Below are positions 15,317 through 18,358 of a stretch of 18,358 nt of DNA, piece by piece. A model generated the notes under the pieces. It searched no databases and had not been told where the DNA came from. It was given only the letters and a program-made list of their open reading frames with translations. Each line of letters opens with the position of its first letter. Position 1 is the stretch's first letter. This stretch comes from WJKP01 sp964531215. GTDB taxonomy: Bacteria > Patescibacteriota > Patescibacteriia > CAIXNZ01. The position numbers and the translations under genes were made by a program. The DNA lies in contig CAZHFK010000023.1 in the NCBI GenBank assembly GCA_964531215.1, positions 1 to 18,358 of the forward strand, written 5' to 3'.

Positions 15317-15901
15317 TTAAGCCAATCTGCTTTGGCAGATTTGCCAGTCTAAATTCGCTAAGTAATCCTCAATATATTGTGACCTTTCAGTCGGTTTTAA
15401 ATAAGCTGACCAGGCGTGTTCCCAAATATCCATAACAATAATCGGCGTAAAACCTGCCGGATGTCCGTTATGATGCTGTTCAATCCAATGAACTGATAAT
15501 TGTTTGGTTTCTTTATCTTGGTATAAGATAACCCAGCCCACCCCGCGCATAGCGGCAATTTTATTAAAATAATTTTTAAAATTTTCCAAACTGTTAAAAT
15601 TTTCTTCAATTAATTTTGTAAATTCAGTATCGGGTTCTTTGGCACCGTCTTTATTTAAAGCTTCAAAATAAATTTCATGCAATCTCATGCCATTATATTC
15701 AAAGCCCAAACGTCTGACCAATTCGGCAAATTGCGGGTCTTCAAAATCTTGTTGATTGATTTTTTCTTTTAAAATTCCATTTAATTTATTGGTATTATTA
15801 ACATAACCATTATAAAGTTTAAGATGAACTTCGATTTGGTCCGCTGTAATGCCGGTTAGATTTTTTAAATCAATAAATTCTTTGGCTTTATACTCTTGCA
15901 T
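15317..15901 (-). CDS. Superoxide dismutase, Fe/Mn family, divergent
   Basis: The 194-residue protein has the usual length of Fe/Mn superoxide dismutases, which convert superoxide to hydrogen peroxide and oxygen in the cytoplasm. The four expected metal ligands can be placed: His26 (in IEVHLKLYNGYV), His75 (in GMRLHEIYFEAL), Asp158 and His162 (in VMDIWEHAWSAYL). The centre has GVGWVILY, as expected. It is divergent: the second ligand region lacks the usual NH-x-x-FW signature, and EQHHNGHP stands where NQD is usual, with Gln142 near the position of the second-sphere Gln of Mn enzymes. Metal preference cannot be settled. No Shine-Dalgarno sequence precedes the ATG. It runs divergently from the pilin gene and is followed by the zinc-ribbon gene. 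Confidence 0.88.
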   Translation of the reverse strand: MQEYKAKEFIDLKNLTGITADQIEVHLKLYNGYVNNTNKLNGILKEKINQQDFEDPQFAELVRRLGFEYNGMRLHEIYFEALNKDGAKEPDTEFTKLIEENFNSLENFKNYFNKIAAMRGVGWVILYQDKETKQLSVHWIEQHHNGHPAGFTPIIVMDIWEHAWSAYLKPTERSQYIEDYLANLDWQICQSRLA

Positions 15902-15949
15902 AAACTTCGGTCATTAATAATTAATTTTTGAATAGCTAAATCTGATTTT

Positions 15950-15955
15950 ATTATA
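15950..15955 (-). promoter_or_regulatory. Candidate -10 box for superoxide dismutase
   Basis: TATAAT on the - strand (15955-15950), about 49 bases upstream of the ATG at 15901. No convincing -35 lies 17 bases away, so support is limited. Confidence 0.35.
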
Positions 15956-15988
15956 ACTGATTTGTTTTAAAAAATAAAATGTTCAAGC

Positions 15989-16017
15989 TTGACTTAATAA
16001 CTAAAAAATGTTAAGAT
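15989..16017 (+). promoter_or_regulatory. Promoter of the pilin gene
   Basis: TTGACT (15989-15994), a 17-base spacer and TAAGAT (16012-16017) lie about 45 bases before the ATG. The -35 overlaps the perfect 10-bp palindrome TCAAGCTTGA (15983-15992), a possible binding site. Confidence 0.6.
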
Positions 16018-16062
16018 TGGCTTGTAATTTGATTTTTAAATCAAAATATAATTTTACGGTTT

Positions 16063-16425
16063 ATGTTGAAATTCAAGCAATTTATAGTCGCATTAAGTTT
16101 AGTATTGATCCCGCAAGCAGTTTTTGCCAGAACCAATCATATTGTTGAAGGTTTGAAAATAATCGAAGAGCCGTTGGCTTTGGGTTCTAGAGATTTGCGA
16201 TTAATTATTACTGATATGATTAATCAGGCAATAGGTTTGTTGGGTATTTTGGCAGTGCTAATAATTTTATATGCCGGATTGGTTTGGATGACAGCCGGTG
16301 GTAATGATGAAAAAATTGCCAAAGCTAAAAAAATCACTGTTTCAGGTTTAATTGGTTTGGTGGTAATTTTAACTTCATATTCTTTAGCTAATTTTGTTTT
16401 AAATTCTTTACTTAACACAGTTTAA
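16063..16425 (+). CDS. VirB2/TrbC-like pilin family protein
   Basis: The 120-residue protein begins with a signal peptide (about 1-22, likely cut after AVFA), followed by a short polar region and two membrane helices (about 57-76 and 92-113) linked by the loop TAGGNDEKIAKAKKI. This two-helix layout with a GG-NDE-charged loop is typical of the VirB2/TrbC-like type IV secretion pilins that are common in Patescibacteria, where they often occur without a full secretion operon. No other secretion gene is in this window. It may form a surface filament or a small membrane complex; this is inferred. The gene has its own promoter and no Shine-Dalgarno sequence. tRNA-Leu follows on the same strand. Confidence 0.85.
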   Translation: MLKFKQFIVALSLVLIPQAVFARTNHIVEGLKIIEEPLALGSRDLRLIITDMINQAIGLLGILAVLIILYAGLVWMTAGGNDEKIAKAKKITVSGLIGLVVILTSYSLANFVLNSLLNTV

Positions 16426-16465
16426 ATTCAAATATTTTAAAGTGTATTATTTTATGTAAGTGTGG

Positions 16466-16495
16466 TGCCCGCCTCCGCTAAAGCTATGGCGGGCA
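16466..16495. repeat. GC-rich palindromic repeat between pilin gene and tRNA-Leu
   Basis: TGCCCGCC (16466-16473) pairs with GGCGGGCA (16488-16495); the 14-base centre TCCGCTAAAGCTAT contains AGC/GCT bases that could extend the structure. I know this type (GCCCGCC-TCCGCTAAAGC-GGCGGGC) as a common intergenic palindrome in CPR genomes. No T-run follows, so it is not a plain terminator. Confidence 0.7.
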
Positions 16496-16515
16496 GGGAT
16501 TATTTAAAAAAAGAT

Positions 16516-16633
16516 AAATATCAGTGCCAAGGGCGGGTGTGGTGGAATTGGTAGACACGCGTGGCTTAGGACCACGTGCCTTCGGGCGTGGGGGTTCGAG
16601 TCCCTTCACCCGCACTAGGCACTGATATTTTTT
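16516..16633 (+). terminator. Leader-trailer stem around tRNA-Leu ending in a T-run
   Basis: AAATATCAGTGCC (16516-16528) just before the tRNA is the exact reverse complement of GGCACTGATATTT (16618-16630) just after it, and TTTTTT (16628-16633) ends the right arm. In the transcript the two arms would form a 13-bp helix closing the tRNA, joined by AAGG on one side and CUA on the other. It can act as an unusual terminator and as a processing stem. Confidence 0.7.
16533..16614 (+). tRNA. tRNA-Leu (anticodon UAG)
   Basis: Acceptor stem GCGGGTG (16533-16539) pairs fully with CACCCGC (16607-16613); A16614 is the discriminator base. The D arm contains GGAATTGGTAGA, the anticodon stem CGTGG/CCACG holds the loop CTTAGGA with anticodon TAG, a long variable arm (TGCCTTCGGGCG) marks it as class II, and the T arm has GGTTCGAGTCC. 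This is a leucine tRNA reading CUN codons. The 3' CCA is not encoded (CTA follows), so it must be added by the CCA-adding enzyme. Confidence 0.97.
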
Positions 16634-16675
16634 AAAAAAGGTTTATTTAGGCAATGCTTAGGCGTAGGAGATGAG

Positions 16676-16858
16676 TTTATCCGCCGAAGTTTTTGAATAG
16701 AAATGAAGAACAAAGGCGGAAGTCCTTTCACCCGTACAGGCCATTGATTAAAGGGCAATTTAATCTTAGATTTTAAAAATATTTTTAGATAAATTAAAAA
16801 GGCTTATTTATCCCGCCAAAGTTCGAACTGAGTGAGAACGACAGTGGGAGGATCGGGG
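16676..16858 (+). other. Decayed non-coding stretch with two related palindromic remnants
   Basis: TTTATCCGCC-GAAGTT (from 16676) and TTTATCCCGCCAAAGTT (from 16807) begin two similar units of ~50 bases. Each continues with a GAA-rich AGAAC/GAAGAAC stretch and ends in a G-rich complement of the CCGCC start (GGCGG at 16715-16719; GTGGGA at 16844-16849). They look like degenerate copies of one palindromic element. No gene is visible between the tRNA and the rRNA promoters. Confidence 0.4.
16721..16747 (+). other. Possible remnant of a tRNA-Leu 3' end and trailer
   Basis: AGTCCTTTCACCCGTAC-AGGC...TTGAT closely follows AGTCCCTTCACCCGCACTAGGC...TGAT of the intact tRNA (16600-16626), with a few substitutions and one deletion. 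The rest of the tRNA is not recognisable upstream. It may be a decayed tandem tRNA copy or an old attachment-site duplication. Confidence 0.45.
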
Positions 16859-16886
16859 GGGGCTTTTCTGTAGGGGGGCTCTCCGG
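16846..16886 (+). other. G-rich block upstream of the 23S promoters
   Basis: G-runs of 3, 8 and 6 bases occur within ~33 bases (16846-16848, 16855-16862, 16873-16878), with GGGGGGCT appearing twice. The surroundings are strongly AT-rich. Four G-tracts are available if the 8-run is split, so a G-quadruplex is possible on this strand, 22 bases before the first -35 box. Confidence 0.45.
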
Positions 16887-16900
16887 CATATAAATACTCG

Positions 16901-16929
16901 TTGACATTTCAATCTAAATATGTTATACT
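16901..16929 (+). promoter_or_regulatory. 23S rRNA promoter P1
   Basis: TTGACA (16901-16906), a 17-base spacer ending in TGT (extended -10) and TATACT (16924-16929). It is near-consensus, as expected for an rRNA promoter. Confidence 0.8.
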
Positions 16930-16962
16930 AAAAGTAGCTAAAAAATTTTAAATAAACTCTAC

Positions 16963-16991
16963 TTGACAGTATATTTAGATATATATATAAT
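16963..16991 (+). promoter_or_regulatory. 23S rRNA promoter P2
   Basis: TTGACA (16963-16968), a 17-base spacer and TATAAT (16986-16991) match the consensus fully. It lies 62 bases after P1, a tandem layout typical of rRNA operons. The start point would be near 16998. Confidence 0.85.
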
Positions 16992-17008
16992 GTTATTACC
17001 TAATAAAG

Positions 17009-17017
17009 TTATCCACA
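17009..17017 (+). other. Single perfect DnaA-box-like 9-mer
   Basis: TTATCCACA matches the strong E. coli DnaA box. It is a lone copy, with only a degenerate inverted counterpart at about 17035-17043, so it is not an origin by itself and may be chance or simply part of the RNA hairpin described for this leader. Confidence 0.25.
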
Positions 17018-17103
17018 AATTTATTTTAAATCAGTTTATGGACAACCAATTATTATTAAAAAAACCAAGCGGATAAAGACTTAGTTATTTTTTAGTCGTA
17101 AAG

Positions 17104-17128
17104 AACCGCTTGGCTAGGCGGTTTTTTT
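17104..17128 (+). terminator. Intrinsic terminator in the 23S leader
   Basis: AACCGC (17104-17109) and GCGGTT (17118-17123) form a 6-bp stem with an 8-base loop, followed by seven T (17122-17128). The left arm overlaps CCGCTTGG, which can instead pair with CCAAGCGG upstream. Confidence 0.7.
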
Positions 17129-17136
17129 AGTTGTTT

Positions 17137-17163
17137 TTGAGATTTTAATCCTTTCTATATAAT
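17137..17163 (+). promoter_or_regulatory. Candidate third promoter (P3) for 23S
   Basis: A perfect -10 TATAAT (17158-17163) lies after the leader terminator. A TTGAGA (17137-17142) is 15 bases upstream, shorter than ideal. The 7-bp inverted repeat CTTTCTA/TAGAAAG surrounds the -10. If real, P3 would make 23S independent of the upstream terminator. Confidence 0.4.
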
Positions 17164-17194
17164 GTAGAAAGAATTAAGTCCTCAAAAGAGGCAG

Positions 17195-17210
17195 GAACAT
17201 TGAAAATTGA
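17195..17210 (+). promoter_or_regulatory. boxA-like antitermination element
   Basis: GAACATTGAAAATTGA resembles the TTCTTTGAAAACT-type boxA of rRNA leaders, which loads the Nus antitermination complex. It sits ~70 bases before the 23S 5' end. The match is partial. Confidence 0.3.
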
Positions 17211-17506
17211 AAACGTAATGTAACGAGCAAAAAAATAAATTTTAAAAAAATATATTGCTATATTGCTATAATTTTTGTGGTTAAACAAATAAGGGCGTAT
17301 GGTGGATGCCTCGACATAGAGAACGATGAAGGACGTAGTAGCCTGCGATAAGCCTCGGTGAGGTGGCAAGCAACCTTTGATCCGGGGATTTCCGAATGGG
17401 GAAACCCAGTCCGTTGAAGACGGATTATCATGCACTGAATTTATAGGTGTATGAAGATAACCCAGGGAATTGAAACATCTTAGTACCTGGAGGAAAAGAA
17501 AAAATT

Positions 17507-17523
17507 TCCCGCCTGTGGCGGGA
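17507..17523. repeat. CCCGCC-TGT-GGCGGG palindrome inside 23S rRNA
   Basis: TCCCGCC pairs with GGCGGGA around TGT, where E. coli 23S has the short AATC...GATT hairpin between GGAAAAGAAA and TCCC(C)CAGTAG. The sequence matches the genome's intergenic palindrome type. Confidence 0.55.
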
Positions 17524-17872
17524 TCATTCCCTGAGTAGTGGCGAACGAAAAGGGATCAGCCCAAACTTAGTCAGTGTTGTGTTTAATGAAACTGTTTTTT
17601 AACGTGTGGATTTGAACACTTAAAGGTGTAAGCCGTTGCTGGCTAGGGGTTGTAAGGTAGTAACATTAGATTGCTTACACAATCTAGACAAAGCAATTAT
17701 TTATAACTTCCATAGCAGAATCCTTTGGAAAGAGGAGCCATAGCGGGTGATAGCCCCGTATCGCAAAATGGGTTATAACTTTGTGGTTACTATCCTTGAG
17801 TAGCACAGGACTCGAGAAATCCTGTGTGAATCTACCATGACTACGTGGTAAGGCTAAATATTCCTCTATGAT

Positions 17873-17909
<37 letters not shown>

Positions 17910-18087
17910 CATCCCGGTGAGGGAGATGAAATAGTATCTGAAACCATACGTTTACAAGGAGTCGAAGCCTCTTTATGGGGCGACGGCGTGCCTATTGAAG
18001 AATGAGCCAACGAGTTATAGTATGTTGTTTGTTTAAGTCCCAAAAGGACGAAGGCAAAGTGAAAGCGAGGGTTAACCGCCCGTTTTT

Positions 18088-18133
18088 AGATAATTAGTTG
18101 CCAGCTATTTGCTTAGCTGGTATCTAATTATCT
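18088..18133 (+). other. Extra 46-base hairpin in 23S rRNA (near helix 33/34)
   Basis: AGATAATTAG (18088-18097) pairs perfectly with CTAATTATCT (18124-18133) and CCAGCTA (18101-18107) with TAGCTGG (18114-18120), with a TTG/TAT internal loop. It lies just after GGTTAACCGCCCG and before the ACAGCATACTATAGACCC strand, where E. coli has only a few bases. It could be a structural expansion or an intervening sequence removed by RNase III. Confidence 0.65.
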
Positions 18134-18358
18134 ATTTACAGCATACTATAGACCCGAAGCCGAGTGAGCTAACCATGGCCAGGGTGAAGCTAGTGTAACA
18201 ACTAGTGGAGGCCCGAACCCTAGCGCTGTGCAAAACGCAGGGATGAGCTGTGGTTAGAGGTGAAATGCTAATCGAACTCGGCAATAGCTGGTTCTCCTCG
18301 AAATAGCTTTAGGGCTAGCCTCTTTGAATGTCCTCGGGGGTAGAGCACTGAATGGGGG

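Larger units (their letters stand above)
16998..17128 (+). ncRNA. Leader RNA or small RNA ahead of 23S rRNA
   Basis: From the P2 start point to the T-run at 17128 is a ~130-base RNA with defined ends. It can form an imperfect 12-bp hairpin (GTTATCCACAAA at 17008-17019 with TTTATGGACAAC at 17035-17046, two mismatches), an 8-bp helix CCAAGCGG (17065-17072) with CCGCTTGG (17106-17113), and a terminator that competes for the same right arm. It may be a regulatory leader of 23S or an independent small RNA. I do not recognise a known RNA family. Confidence 0.4.

Noticed and set aside
17009..17043. Chromosome replication origin at the TTATCCACA box
   Set aside because: There is only one good DnaA box, no dnaA/dnaN genes nearby, and it sits in an rRNA leader where it can be part of an RNA hairpin.

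Overview
The window is AT-rich DNA using the standard bacterial genetic code: tryptophan is read from TGG and TGA is not used inside any intact gene. It most likely comes from a Candidatus Patescibacteria / CPR bacterium (Parcubacteria-like). The grounds are the small VirB2-type pilin of a kind common in CPR genomes, short protein variants such as a UvrC without its C-terminal domain, GC-rich intergenic palindromes of the CCCGCC...GGCGGG type, and many genes without a Shine-Dalgarno sequence. This placement is an inference from content, not from a database comparison.

Left part (1-10.1 kb): all three nucleotide excision repair genes lie on the + strand: uvrB (5' end cut by the window edge), uvrA (interrupted by a 10-N assembly gap) and uvrC. 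A type-I ABC exporter (1877-3640) sits between uvrB and uvrA. Small unrecognised genes with strong Shine-Dalgarno sequences lie on the opposite strand (3705-4085, 7443-7925, 10123-10683 and a 58-codon gene at 10652-10828), mostly closed off by hairpin terminators. Upstream of 7443-7925, in the same apparent operon, is a ClpP-like protease gene broken by stops and frameshifts. uvrA has a perfect-consensus promoter facing an equally perfect divergent promoter, with mirror-image -35 regions and a terminator-like hairpin in the uvrA leader.

Middle part (10.9-14.9 kb): a - strand cluster encodes an ABC-2 type system of the GldA/GldF/GldG kind: ATPase, permease, auxiliary membrane protein with a large extracytoplasmic domain, and a DUF4340-like membrane-anchored protein. 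Upstream on the same strand are a small zinc-ribbon/SEC-C-like protein and an Fe/Mn superoxide dismutase.

Right part (16-18.36 kb): a VirB2/TrbC-like pilin gene has its own promoter. It is followed by tRNA-Leu(UAG), flanked by a 13-bp perfect inverted repeat ending in a T-run, then by a decayed stretch with a tRNA-like remnant and a G-rich block, two strong tandem promoters, a leader with competing hairpins and an intrinsic terminator, and the 5' 1.08 kb of 23S rRNA. No 16S rRNA precedes the 23S gene, so the rRNA genes appear unlinked here. The 23S gene carries two extra hairpins, one of them of the same CCCGCC...GGCGGG type found between genes and inside uvrC.
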